The position numbers were made by a program, and so were the translations under genes. From contig JBPFEG010000064.1 in the NCBI GenBank assembly GCA_051061015.1, positions 1 to 64,000 on the forward strand: DNA of 64,000 nucleotides, in the 5' to 3' direction. The notes below the pieces were generated by a model, which had not been told where the DNA came from, did not search any database, and saw only the letters and a list, made by a program, of their open reading frames with translations. The stretch comes from Methylomicrobium sp051061015 (GTDB lineage Bacteria > Pseudomonadota > Gammaproteobacteria > Methylococcales > Methylomonadaceae). This document shows, one piece after another, positions 9,528-18,204 of the stretch; position 1 is the stretch's first letter; each line of letters begins with the position of its first letter.

Positions 9528-11837
9528 TCAACGCACCTTACCAATCAGAGGAGCAGCCAGCATCGCAGCCACAATCCCCACAGCAACAGTAAACCCGAAC
9601 GCATGCACGATTTCGGTCGAGCTTACCGTAAGCAAACCGAATGACAGCAATGTCGTTAAACCGGACAAAGTCACGGACAGGGATGTGCTCGTGCGTCTTT
9701 TGCCGGCCAGGAAGAAGAACACCGCGTAATCGACCCCGATACCTAAAACGAGCAGCAATGCAAACAGGTTGAACAAGCTGAACAAGTGACTGGACCAGCC
9801 AGTCATCGCTAAAGAGGAAAGTACCGAAACCAACGGAATAGCCATAATGGTGGCCCCTCCACGCCAGCCGAATTTCAGGCTTAACCCTATGAATACCAGC
9901 GTAAAAGCCGAAAACAACAAAAGGCTGGCGCGGACCCGATAGCGTGCAAAAAGCGAAGAAAGTTCTTCGACATGATCGACCCAGGAAACCCCAGGTAGTT
10001 GCTGTAAAGACGCCAGTGCCCCAACGTCCTTGATTTGGCTCAAGGTTACGATGCCGGCACAGCGACCTTTTTGACAGCCGAGCCACAATGCCTGCTTGCC
10101 TTCATCGGCCATTTCGAGCCAGTCCGCCAGTTCCAGAGTATTGTGTTGGGCGTCGACGAAAGCTTTGGTTATGGAGACACGCGAAGCCCGGTCAAAACCC
10201 AGGCCAGCCATATAGCGTTCGGCCAGACCGGAATCGAACAGTGCTTGTTTCACCAACCGGTAATTATTACGCTGTATTTCAGGATCAGGCCAATAACGGC
10301 TGAGGCCCTCGTAAGACATCAACTTCTTTTGTTGAACCAGGGTATTGAGCTTTTCGAGCAGGCGTTGTTCGTTCTGATGCCATTCCTGCACATCCTTTCC
10401 CGACACCAAAAAAAACTGGTTATCCCTGACCTGTAAAAGCTGCCTGATTTTTTCGGCATCTTGCAGCAACTTCGGCGGTGCGGACTGGAGAAGGCGCACA
10501 TCATCACGCGGCGTCAGTTTCCAGAGCCCCCCAGCGAGCCCAATCAGCAACAGAGGCATGAACCAGAGGCGGTTTTTAAGTGCCCAAGCCGGCCAGTCGC
10601 GTTCCCAAAGCGTGGCCAGTTTCAACAAGGCCGGTTCATGCGCAAACTTAAAACCGGACAATAACACAGGAAACAGCAGCACCACGGTCAGCCAGGCGAC
10701 AAATAAGCCGATCGCGGAAAACAAGGCGACTTCCTGGAGTCCCGGAAACGGCGAAAACCCGAGCCCCGCATAGCTCAACAGATTGCTGATCAGCCCCAGA
10801 AACAGCGCCAAAAAAATATCAGTCAGCCCTTTACGTGGATTCCATTCGCGTTCGCCAAATCCGTCGCAGAGATAATGCTGGGCGTAATCATCGACCACAC
10901 CAATCAAACTCGCACCGAACACCAGCGTGATAATATGAATCTTACCGAATACCCAGACGCTGATGATCAGCGCCGCCGCAAGCCCGCTCGCGATCGCCAC
11001 GCCAGACAACAAGAGCGGACGGGCACTGCGAAACGTGAACAGAAACAATAGAATAATAGCCAAACCGGAACCGATGCCCACGGTTGAGATTTCCTGCCTG
11101 GCGGATTCGGCTCCGTAGGCGGTGAATACCGGCAAACCGGAGACCAATAATTCGCCGCCAGCCTTTTGAATCTCGGCCGTGGCGTTTCGGGTCAATTGCA
11201 GCAGGTCTTCGAGCTTGTCCAGCGGCAGCCGGCTACTGTCGAGATCGGCCATCAGCAGCGCCCAAACCTTTTGCCCGTCCCGGATTACCACAACATTCTC
11301 TTCCAGCGCGAAATACCTCGGTTTTTGGGAATCCATATAACGCCAGAACAAAAGCAGCGGATCCCGGTCGAGCATCGCCGCCTGCATTTGACCCAGTGGA
11401 CTGTACAGCATCTCGAGGTTCTGATCGAGCAAAGCTTGGGGATCTGTTTCCAGCCGCTTGCGCGTTTCCGGATCGAGCAACTGATAACGGTAAGCGAAAA
11501 GTCGTTTGAACTGATCGACTTGCTGGTCCTGGGCGATCTGTAAAGCCACTTTGCCGAACAGGTGGCTGTTAATTACCTGTTGCTCCAGCTTTCTGGCATG
11601 GGCAATCGCAGCCTCGGCGCTGGCTCCGCCGGTGAGCCAGATCACCTTGCGGTTGATCAGCTGTTTTTGCCGATCGATGGCCTCGACAATGTCGGCGCGT
11701 GCCTCGATTTTCGGCAACAGGGACGCAAAGCCGGTTTCGAGCCAGTCTCCTCTCAGCATTTGCAGGCCGAGCGCCCCCAGCAAAAGCATCGCGAGCAGCC
11801 AGATACAGGCGCTAACGCGGGGATGATAAACGTTCAA
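9528..11837 (-). CDS. MMPL/RND-superfamily exporter
   Basis: 769 residues with the 2 x (TM1 + large periplasmic loop + TM2-6) plan of the MMPL group: a first TM near residues 8-28, a ~210-residue loop, five TMs around 245-390, then a second copy with a loop and a hydrophobic C-terminus. G-x-x-x-D-Y patterns (V-D-D-Y-A-Q-H-Y; G-V-D-Y-A-V) mark the proton-relay helices. The gene overlaps the upstream LolA-like gene by 26 bases and seems to use TTG at 11837. COG4258-type exporters of this sort travel with LolA-like and thioesterase genes in aryl-polyene and similar lipid export loci, so an outer-membrane-directed lipid substrate is inferred. Confidence 0.88.
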   Translation of the reverse strand: MNVYHPRVSACIWLLAMLLLGALGLQMLRGDWLETGFASLLPKIEARADIVEAIDRQKQLINRKVIWLTGGASAEAAIAHARKLEQQVINSHLFGKVALQIAQDQQVDQFKRLFAYRYQLLDPETRKRLETDPQALLDQNLEMLYSPLGQMQAAMLDRDPLLLFWRYMDSQKPRYFALEENVVVIRDGQKVWALLMADLDSSRLPLDKLEDLLQLTRNATAEIQKAGGELLVSGLPVFTAYGAESARQEISTVGIGSGLAIILLFLFTFRSARPLLLSGVAIASGLAAALIISVWVFGKIHIITLVFGASLIGVVDDYAQHYLCDGFGEREWNPRKGLTDIFLALFLGLISNLLSYAGLGFSPFPGLQEVALFSAIGLFVAWLTVVLLFPVLLSGFKFAHEPALLKLATLWERDWPAWALKNRLWFMPLLLIGLAGGLWKLTPRDDVRLLQSAPPKLLQDAEKIRQLLQVRDNQFFLVSGKDVQEWHQNEQRLLEKLNTLVQQKKLMSYEGLSRYWPDPEIQRNNYRLVKQALFDSGLAERYMAGLGFDRASRVSITKAFVDAQHNTLELADWLEMADEGKQALWLGCQKGRCAGIVTLSQIKDVGALASLQQLPGVSWVDHVEELSSLFARYRVRASLLLFSAFTLVFIGLSLKFGWRGGATIMAIPLVSVLSSLAMTGWSSHLFSLFNLFALLLVLGIGVDYAVFFFLAGKRRTSTSLSVTLSGLTTLLSFGLLTVSSTEIVHAFGFTVAVGIVAAMLAAPLIGKVR

Positions 11838-12399
11838 AATCGCTTTCCTGCGCCGGCGTCAAAGCCTCGGGATGATGGATCTGCTCAAACGTTATACGGC
11901 TGAAATTGCCATTCGCTTCTTTGATTTCAATCTGCCGCAGATCCTTGTCGCCACTCAGTTGCATGCCCGTGATGACCTTTTGCATCAAGGCGTCCTTCGG
12001 CTTCAATTGCAGTTGCCATCTAGCTTTATCCTGAGTTCCGGAAATGTGGAATCCTTCCTCCATCGCTTGCACATCGGCACCGAACATTGCGGTAAAAACC
12101 CGGCCAAACGCAGGCGGCAGACTCTGCTCGCCCTGCGCCGTCAACAACCGCGTCTGGTTCACCAATAACACCGAAGGCACTGGCGTCAGCGTCTGCCAGA
12201 TCACGCCTTTGCTTCTGTGGTAAATGAACGTTCCCGTCGAAATCAGCGGTTTTTTGAGGACTTTGATATTTTTTTCCTGCCGGAAGCTACCTTCGGTAAT
12301 CTCGGATTTGACCAGCCGCGCGCCAATGTCGGCGAGCAGGTCCGCCGCCAGGCTGATTTTTAAAGGAATCAACATCAAAAGCAGGGCCAACAGTTTCAT
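11812..12399 (-). CDS. LolA-like outer-membrane lipoprotein carrier family protein
   Basis: 195 residues from the ATG at 12399, which overlaps the stop of the thioesterase as ATGA; the longer upstream frame has no signal peptide and is rejected. Signal peptide at residues 1-18 (K-L-L-A-L-L-L-M-L-I-P-L), then the LolA-type beta-strand pattern with G-S-F-R-Q-E-K, S-T-G-T-F-I-Y-H-R-S-K-G-V-I-W-Q-T and F-T-A-M-F-G-A-D. The lipocalin-like open barrel binds acyl chains in the periplasm. Being sandwiched between an acyl-CoA thioesterase and an MMPL exporter suggests a dedicated carrier for that pathway rather than the housekeeping LolA. Confidence 0.85.
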   Translation of the reverse strand: MKLLALLLMLIPLKISLAADLLADIGARLVKSEITEGSFRQEKNIKVLKKPLISTGTFIYHRSKGVIWQTLTPVPSVLLVNQTRLLTAQGEQSLPPAFGRVFTAMFGADVQAMEEGFHISGTQDKARWQLQLKPKDALMQKVITGMQLSGDKDLRQIEIKEANGNFSRITFEQIHHPEALTPAQESDFERLSSPR

Positions 12400-12818
12400 G
12401 ATATCTGTACTCCCAACTTTTCCAATAAGATGGATGGCGACTCCATACACATTTCATTACTCTGCATGTTAACAGCGACCTGGGCCGTGTAGCCTTTGAC
12501 CAGTTTTGCGCCGGTCTTAGCATCGGTGATCAGATAATCGATCTTCAGACGGTGCTCCCATTCGACAAGGGCTGCCCTGACTGTCACGGTTTGGCCGAAA
12601 ACTGCGGGTTTGATATAGCGAATGCGCATATCGATAATCGGCCAGGCATAGCCCGAATCGCGCATCGCGAGATAGTTATAATCGATCCGGTCGAGCAACT
12701 CGCAGCGGGCGATTTCGAAATATTTCGCATAATGGCCATGCCAGACGATCTTCATCATATCCGCATCATGAAAGGGAATTGTGAGATCAATTTCAGCGTG
12801 ATAGGTAGGTTTCTGCAA
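12396..12818 (-). CDS. Acyl-CoA thioesterase, 4HBT hot-dog family
   Basis: 140 residues, hot-dog fold. The catalytic signature is D-A-D-M-M-K-I-V-W-H-G-H-Y-A-K-Y-F-E-I-A-R (near residues 18-38), matching the 4-hydroxybenzoyl-CoA thioesterase/YbgC active-site helix with Asp near the start. The gene begins at a TTG (12818) with an AGGGA SD five bases upstream; there is no ATG before the active-site motif. First gene of the three-gene operon, linked to the LolA-like gene by an ATGA overlap. Likely hydrolyses an acyl or aryl thioester whose product is handled by the downstream carrier and exporter. Confidence 0.85.
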   Translation of the reverse strand: MQKPTYHAEIDLTIPFHDADMMKIVWHGHYAKYFEIARCELLDRIDYNYLAMRDSGYAWPIIDMRIRYIKPAVFGQTVTVRAALVEWEHRLKIDYLITDAKTGAKLVKGYTAQVAVNMQSNEMCMESPSILLEKLGVQIS

Positions 12819-13014
12819 AATATTCCCTGAAAAGTAAGCGCGAAGAATTGGCGGCTATTTTATGTCAAATCTGAAGAGGTGCAGAAAAGAAACGTCATTG
12901 CCCCCGCTTGCACGAGCAATAGTGTTGGGTTAGACTCGCAAAAAAAACTAAGGAACTCCGGGTCATGATTACCGAGCCCGGCCGCCAATGCCGCACTAAA
13001 TACAGGAGTGTTTT

Positions 13015-13800
13015 ATGCAATTTTTTCGGATGCAGCCGCCCGAATACAGTTCAGATAGCCAGGATTTTTCGATCAACGGCAGTCTGGAATATATTTACCG
13101 CTTCCCCGGCGTCAGTTGTGATAGCTGTAAGGCGACCTATGGCGGCAGCCGCATTCTGACCTTTGAAGCGCCGCCGCAAATCCAGAACGACCAACGTTTC
13201 AGAAGCCGCTGGCCGGTTTCGAATCAGGAACACGCGGCGATGCAGCAGGAAGTCGCCGCTTATCTCGATGCCGATTTCTCGGCCTTTGAAACTTTCAAAC
13301 CGGGCGACAATTTCCAGCCCGCCTACTACGATAGTCCGTCGCTTCCCCATACCGATTTCTTATGGCCGAATATCCGCAGTTTTGTCGTATCGGCACGAAT
13401 GAAGCGGATGGTGTTCGACGAACTGAGCGGCGATGTCGAAATCGTTCCTATCAGACCGCGCAAGATCGGCCAGCGCAACGGCAGTGCCCTGCCCTCTGCC
13501 CTGGATTCCAATAATCCGGAAAATCATATTCAGGGCCCGGAAACGATCGAACCGTACTATCAGATTCTGGTGCGTTCGGAATCGGATTATCCGAAAGGCG
13601 GTTCCCCGGTTTCGGTATGCCCGGTCTGCAAACACGAAGCGATCGATGACGAAAAGAGGGAACTGGTGATGCGCGAAGAAATGTGGCGCGGACAGCCGAT
13701 CTTTTTGCTCAGAACGACGCTGTATGTGGTCGTGACCGAAGCGCTTGCCGAAAAAATCCAAAAGGCGGGCGCGACCAATGTCGATTTCGTGCCGGTTTAG
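13015..13800 (+). CDS. SitI6-like double-CXXC protein (putative immunity-type protein)
   Basis: 261 residues, cytoplasmic, no signal. Two zinc-ribbon-like Cys pairs, C-D-S-C (about residues 35-38) and C-P-V-C (about 202-205), separated by ~165 residues, with a W-P/F-P-G-V start and an F-L-L-R-T-T-L-Y-V-V-V-T-E-A-L end. This layout and spacing resemble the Myxococcus double-CXXCG paralogous family, which includes the SitI6 immunity protein; the Gly after each second Cys is missing here. SD AGGAG six bases before the ATG. No toxin gene adjoins it: the neighbour converges from the right. Family assignment is by memory of the pattern, so moderate. Confidence 0.55.
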   Translation: MQFFRMQPPEYSSDSQDFSINGSLEYIYRFPGVSCDSCKATYGGSRILTFEAPPQIQNDQRFRSRWPVSNQEHAAMQQEVAAYLDADFSAFETFKPGDNFQPAYYDSPSLPHTDFLWPNIRSFVVSARMKRMVFDELSGDVEIVPIRPRKIGQRNGSALPSALDSNNPENHIQGPETIEPYYQILVRSESDYPKGGSPVSVCPVCKHEAIDDEKRELVMREEMWRGQPIFLLRTTLYVVVTEALAEKIQKAGATNVDFVPV

Positions 13801-13821
13801 GCATATACAGAAGCTCTATAA

Positions 13822-16236
13822 TTACTCACGAACAAATACAGTAAGTTTCTCTGTTTTCAATCGCTCATATCCATGATTTCTATGCCAGTTAATGGGTCTC
13901 CATTTTTCCCATAATAAGCTAAAACCATGCTCCAACATTATAGAATCAATTAAGCCAAGAATATTTTTGTCTTTAAAGCTGGTGGAAACAGGAGCTCCCA
14001 GCACTAGAGCAACAAAACCACCAGGGCGAACCGATACCTGGCAAAATTGGGCAAATTTCTTCATGTTTTCAATATACTCAAACATTGCTTTTGTTGGATT
14101 ACTTCTTCTCCTACGAGCCCCTATTTCATCATTGAAATCTCTATCCATATAATTGGGGAATAGCCATGCATAAGACAGTCTTTGTCCGAGACTATAATCC
14201 GACATACAAAGGTAAGGTGGAGATGTAATAATACCTCCAACTGTATTTTGTTCAATATCAAATGTTCCTGGACTAGAATTTCCTGCATTTGCTCTCAATA
14301 CGCGCATTTTTTGGAGCTCATCAAATGGATTCTCGCCACGACGCTCAAAGTCAGCGTATATATTTTCAAGCGCTCTTAAATTTCTAGCTATTCTATTCAA
14401 AAATAAACCATAAGCATCAATATAAGGGGGAGCAGATTCACCTTTTGGTAAAGGGGTATTGTCCGCAAACCAACCATGTTCTTTTCCTCGCCTTGCTGTA
14501 GTTGATGTCAGGATCGCCGAAAAACATAATTTCAAAAACTCTCGCTCTTCAGTTACTTCGGTTCCCTCAATAACTGTAAGAATATTAGCAAGTTGTTCAA
14601 TAGTAACCGCATGATGCCATTTTTGGATATTCTCCATCTTAGGAATTTCAACTAACGGGGTAATATTGAAACTTTCGACATTCAGCCTTCGCAAACGATT
14701 TCTTGTCTCATTTGAAAGATATGTCGATCTTACTCGACTGATTAATAATGCAATTTCATTAATATCTGAGCATATAACTCTGCAACCAGCTTTTGCCGCC
14801 TCAATTCCAGTAACACCTGACCCACAAAAAGGATCCATTAGTAATTCACCAGATAATCTTAGTGATTTTATCAATGCTGCAGGAATGGCATGGACAAATG
14901 TACTAGGATATGAATGAAGAGGCTCATTTTTAGACCCAATAAATGACCAATCCCCCCAAGCATTAAGGCTTTCTTGTAAATGGGGTTTATAAGTATCATT
15001 AATTTGGCTCCATGGCTTTACAAAAGAATACTCTGAAAGTTTCTTCTGGAGGAAGCCAACATTAAATACTTTAGTCGCGTCGGATTTTTTATGTCGATCA
15101 TGTTTTGGTTCGTATAATGCAAATATAGACAGGAACCCAGATGAATAAGGGAAAAGCGAATCTTTTGGCATTAATGACTTTGAAAATCTACGTTTAGCAA
15201 AAAATATCATAGGTATAAAACCAGGTTGCCTTAAGTCAATTTCCATCCAATCTATGCTGGATTTAACACGTAAAGCATTCAGGATATGTTCGTCATCGAT
15301 TGGTAATTCCGTCACTTTATGTATCGGATCTAGATGTCTAAATTTTCGGACTGCATCAGATAAATATTGTGCATCCGTGCCCTTATTCTTTGCGAATTCA
15401 GTTAATGAATATAACAATCCTTCATCAGTTGTTTTAAGAATGCTTTCTTTTGGAAATCCAAGCCTATTTGACTCACGAATTATAAATTGTAAGAGAGCTT
15501 GCCTACCCTTTTCTTCATCAATCGAATCATAAAACAGTCTGTAATACTCATCCCGCAACTTTTTCCAGCTTTGTACTGCTTGTGGTATATTTTCTTTCAA
15601 AGACGGTTGTTTATCGAGCGTTGACAACCACTCAGTGATTGCTAAAGCAAGTGAACCAGTTGCTTCTGGAAAGCCCATATAATGGGTTCCCCGAATAACA
15701 TTATCAATGTTATCAAGATCAATAGTTCCTTTTATTAAAAATCCTAACTCGCCCTGACCACTAATTATTTGACCAATAGTTTCAGGACGAATCGTTAACT
15801 TTAAAGACTTTGAAACGCTTTCACATTTTTTAACAAATTGCGGTAGCTCACCGTTATAAGCATTAAATCCATTGTCATGACCCCGAGGTTCAAGCCCTAG
15901 AGCGCTCCATAATTCAAGCTCATGATCTACATCATCAAATACTATTTCCAGTGTATGAGCGAAAGGGGGTGTGCCAGCGTCATGAAGAAGGGCCGCGATA
16001 GCTAAATGAATTGTTTCCGATTGGCTCAGTTTTTTCAAAGAAGCAACTTTTAATGCTAAATGTACAACTCCAATAGCATGGTCATATCTGGTAGCACTTC
16101 CAAAATCTTTAAATTGTATAGAATCAATGTTCGATAATCGCACACCGCGTAACCTGACAAATTCAGGGAGACGCAAAAAAGGGATAATCCATTCTGGCAA
16201 GGAAATTTCGCCATAAAGTACATCACGAAACAACAT
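13822..16236 (-). CDS. HD phosphohydrolase fused to a DNA (amino) methyltransferase
   Basis: 804 residues, two enzymes in one chain. N-terminal third: SAMHD1/dGTPase-like HD domain with R-Y-D-H (His53), L-L-H-D (His85-Asp86), F-A-H (His94) and the late D-x-D-N-I-D-N (173-179), so every expected metal ligand is present; the usual G-H after the HD is G-T. C-terminal third: DNA methyltransferase with a substrate-approach segment (H-S-Y-P-S-T-F, 441-447), motif I D-P-F-C-G-S-G (468-474) and catalytic T-S-P-P-Y (671-675), the type used for N4-cytosine or N6-adenine. The ~270 residues between are unassigned. Last gene of an AT-rich operon, starting two bases after its neighbour ends. Confidence 0.85.
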   Translation of the reverse strand: MLFRDVLYGEISLPEWIIPFLRLPEFVRLRGVRLSNIDSIQFKDFGSATRYDHAIGVVHLALKVASLKKLSQSETIHLAIAALLHDAGTPPFAHTLEIVFDDVDHELELWSALGLEPRGHDNGFNAYNGELPQFVKKCESVSKSLKLTIRPETIGQIISGQGELGFLIKGTIDLDNIDNVIRGTHYMGFPEATGSLALAITEWLSTLDKQPSLKENIPQAVQSWKKLRDEYYRLFYDSIDEEKGRQALLQFIIRESNRLGFPKESILKTTDEGLLYSLTEFAKNKGTDAQYLSDAVRKFRHLDPIHKVTELPIDDEHILNALRVKSSIDWMEIDLRQPGFIPMIFFAKRRFSKSLMPKDSLFPYSSGFLSIFALYEPKHDRHKKSDATKVFNVGFLQKKLSEYSFVKPWSQINDTYKPHLQESLNAWGDWSFIGSKNEPLHSYPSTFVHAIPAALIKSLRLSGELLMDPFCGSGVTGIEAAKAGCRVICSDINEIALLISRVRSTYLSNETRNRLRRLNVESFNITPLVEIPKMENIQKWHHAVTIEQLANILTVIEGTEVTEEREFLKLCFSAILTSTTARRGKEHGWFADNTPLPKGESAPPYIDAYGLFLNRIARNLRALENIYADFERRGENPFDELQKMRVLRANAGNSSPGTFDIEQNTVGGIITSPPYLCMSDYSLGQRLSYAWLFPNYMDRDFNDEIGARRRRSNPTKAMFEYIENMKKFAQFCQVSVRPGGFVALVLGAPVSTSFKDKNILGLIDSIMLEHGFSLLWEKWRPINWHRNHGYERLKTEKLTVFVRE

Positions 16237-16238
16237 AA

Positions 16239-17444
16239 TTATCTTCGTCCTGTACTAAATAGCCATGATAGACCTGAAATAACTGCGGCACCGATAAATT
16301 CTACCCAAAGAGGGCCTTGCTCATTAAGTTGATCTTTCCATTCATTTGACCAATTGAGAAAATAAATGCCAAACGTAAATATTAATAACAGTCGAATATA
16401 AGTTTTGGACCAAGTTTCAAGAAATTGGTCAATTGCTATGGTGAGGTATGGCTTTGGGAAATTAATTGCTTTCGCAGTATTTAGAAAATCATAAAGAATG
16501 GCGTTAGTTCTAGTAGAGAGATAATTACCCGCATGGGCATATTTATAACCACCATTTATTGCTGATTCATTCAATATACCCAAATACCTCTGCAGCCTAA
16601 TTGTATAGAAATTCCTTGGATTTACAAGAATTAAACCATGTGAAAGATATATTTGCCAAGGCAGTCTAAGATAATAATTTTTATCACCTTTGGCATATTC
16701 GACCGTAACCTCAAATTCGGACTTGAACTGTGGATAAGAATGATTCCATAATTCCCTTAAATTATTAGATAATTTTTTCAAGTCATAATTAAGCCCACTA
16801 ATGTTTGAGTTACATTTAGACAGCACAAATAATATAAGACTTCTAATAGCTATAGCATATATATCTGATGCTTTAGAGGATGGAATATAATCAGTCTGCG
16901 TTTTCCACAAGAAATTTTGGGCATTTTTGAGAGTATCTGAATCTGATGCCAGCTTATTAATTAATGAAAGCACAGCATAACAAGTAGCAACCTCACTTGG
17001 CTCATTATCATCAAAAAAGTATGGCCATGAACCAGTAGATAAAATTTGCTTAGCAAGAATTATATCTTTTATATTTGATAAAAACGCTGAATTTTCGTTG
17101 CTCACTAAGGAGTTTTTTGTTAAAAGAATTTCTGATTGCTTTATGCAGTTTAAGCGGTCATCACCCTCGTCTGGATCATCGTGGTGAGCCTTTGCGAAAT
17201 TAAGAAGTTTTTTGGCAGCCTCGACATGTTCATTTCTCGCTGAGCTTAATAATATTGATATTGCCCCAGCTGTTCCATGTAATCCACGTTGATCCCTGTT
17301 TCTAGCATTCACGTCATAAAATTGACCGCAAGCTAATTGGTCAGCAGGTAAGCCTACACTTTGCCTTCCATATTGACAGTGGGCAAATATTTCACTTGCG
17401 ATTTTTGCCATTCCCGCATCAAGATCACTGGGATTAAGCATCAT
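16239..17444 (-). CDS. Unknown protein: alpha/alpha-toroid-like domain with C-terminal membrane helices
   Basis: 401 residues, not recognised. The helical body has two motifs typical of alpha/alpha-toroid enzymes: R-G-L-H-G-T-A-G-A (53-61), as in LanC/toroid helices, and G-S-W-P-Y-F-F-D-D-N-E-P-S-x-x-A-T-C-Y-A (138-156), close to the prenyltransferase/squalene-cyclase repeat. Two hydrophobic helices end it (about 350-364 and 379-396), suggesting a membrane anchor with the body in the cytoplasm. ATG with AGGA SD seven bases upstream. Middle gene of the operon; very AT-rich codon use (AAT, AAA, TTA) like both neighbours and unlike the genes outside 13.8-18.5 kb. Confidence 0.7.
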   Translation of the reverse strand: MMLNPSDLDAGMAKIASEIFAHCQYGRQSVGLPADQLACGQFYDVNARNRDQRGLHGTAGAISILLSSARNEHVEAAKKLLNFAKAHHDDPDEGDDRLNCIKQSEILLTKNSLVSNENSAFLSNIKDIILAKQILSTGSWPYFFDDNEPSEVATCYAVLSLINKLASDSDTLKNAQNFLWKTQTDYIPSSKASDIYAIAIRSLILFVLSKCNSNISGLNYDLKKLSNNLRELWNHSYPQFKSEFEVTVEYAKGDKNYYLRLPWQIYLSHGLILVNPRNFYTIRLQRYLGILNESAINGGYKYAHAGNYLSTRTNAILYDFLNTAKAINFPKPYLTIAIDQFLETWSKTYIRLLLIFTFGIYFLNWSNEWKDQLNEQGPLWVEFIGAAVISGLSWLFSTGRR

Positions 17445-17508
17445 AAAATTCCTTTATTTTTGAGACAATAATAATAATTTCTTTAGGCAAGCTTTTTACA
17501 TCGATTAG

Positions 17509-18138
17509 TTATGTTTTATCTATGCAACAAAGCCTATTCCATTTACTAAGGGTTTCCTTTGCTAAATTCTCGTTAGGGAGTAATCTCCAATCCCAATGAG
17601 GCAAAGAATAATGATTAAAAAGCAATTGCCTAATATACTGAGATGGGGCATTTGCAGTATCGTATAGGAACCATTTCCCCTTCTTTCCGATCAGAAAATA
17701 AGAATTAACCATTTCAGGCAAAGACTCTAACGTCCCCGCAGCAATTAACTTATGACCATATATCTCAAGTGATAATAAATCGTCAGGAACTTTGGGAATA
17801 ACGTTTATATGAGTATGTGCAATGCATGGTCCACCTCCATCTGTAATAGATGATCCATGCTCTGCGAAAGTTATCAATTGATCAGGCCAAACTGACGAAA
17901 GCTCTAAACATATAGATTCGAACTCTCTTCTTAAGTAAGAGCTCATACTAAGCAATGATACAAAATGCTGCCTAGAAATAATCATAGCATGGCCCAAACA
18001 GAGCGGTCCAAGTGCTGGGATAGTTATAAAAGATTGCGAAATATGAAATGGAGTATCACAGGGACGTAGTTCACCCCATAAAAATGGATTTGAAATTATT
18101 CCACACAGCTTGCAGTTGCCCGATTTGTCGTTTTTCAT
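17509..18138 (-). CDS. HIT-superfamily nucleotide-binding protein with altered histidine triad
   Basis: 209 residues from the ATG at 18138; a TTG three codons earlier is possible. N-terminal C-x-x-C (C-K-L-C, residues 9-12) like zinc-binding HIT/GalT members, then L-G-H-A-M-I-I-S-R-Q-H, F-A-E-H-G-S and the active-site strand H-T-H-I-N-V-I-P (108-115), ending in H-W-D-W-R. HIT hydrolases have H-x-H-x-H; here the third His is Asn while the middle nucleophilic His is kept. GalT and Ap4A phosphorylases, which transfer rather than hydrolyse nucleotides, have Gln there. First gene of the leftward AT-rich operon, 64 bases ahead of the toroid-like gene. Confidence 0.8.
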   Translation of the reverse strand: MKNDKSGNCKLCGIISNPFLWGELRPCDTPFHISQSFITIPALGPLCLGHAMIISRQHFVSLLSMSSYLRREFESICLELSSVWPDQLITFAEHGSSITDGGGPCIAHTHINVIPKVPDDLLSLEIYGHKLIAAGTLESLPEMVNSYFLIGKKGKWFLYDTANAPSQYIRQLLFNHYSLPHWDWRLLPNENLAKETLSKWNRLCCIDKT

Positions 18139-18204
18139 TTGATTCAATAAAAATCTGGACCTATGTTGACAAGTGGTTTACTAAGTAGTCGGAGGCCCAG
18201 CCAG

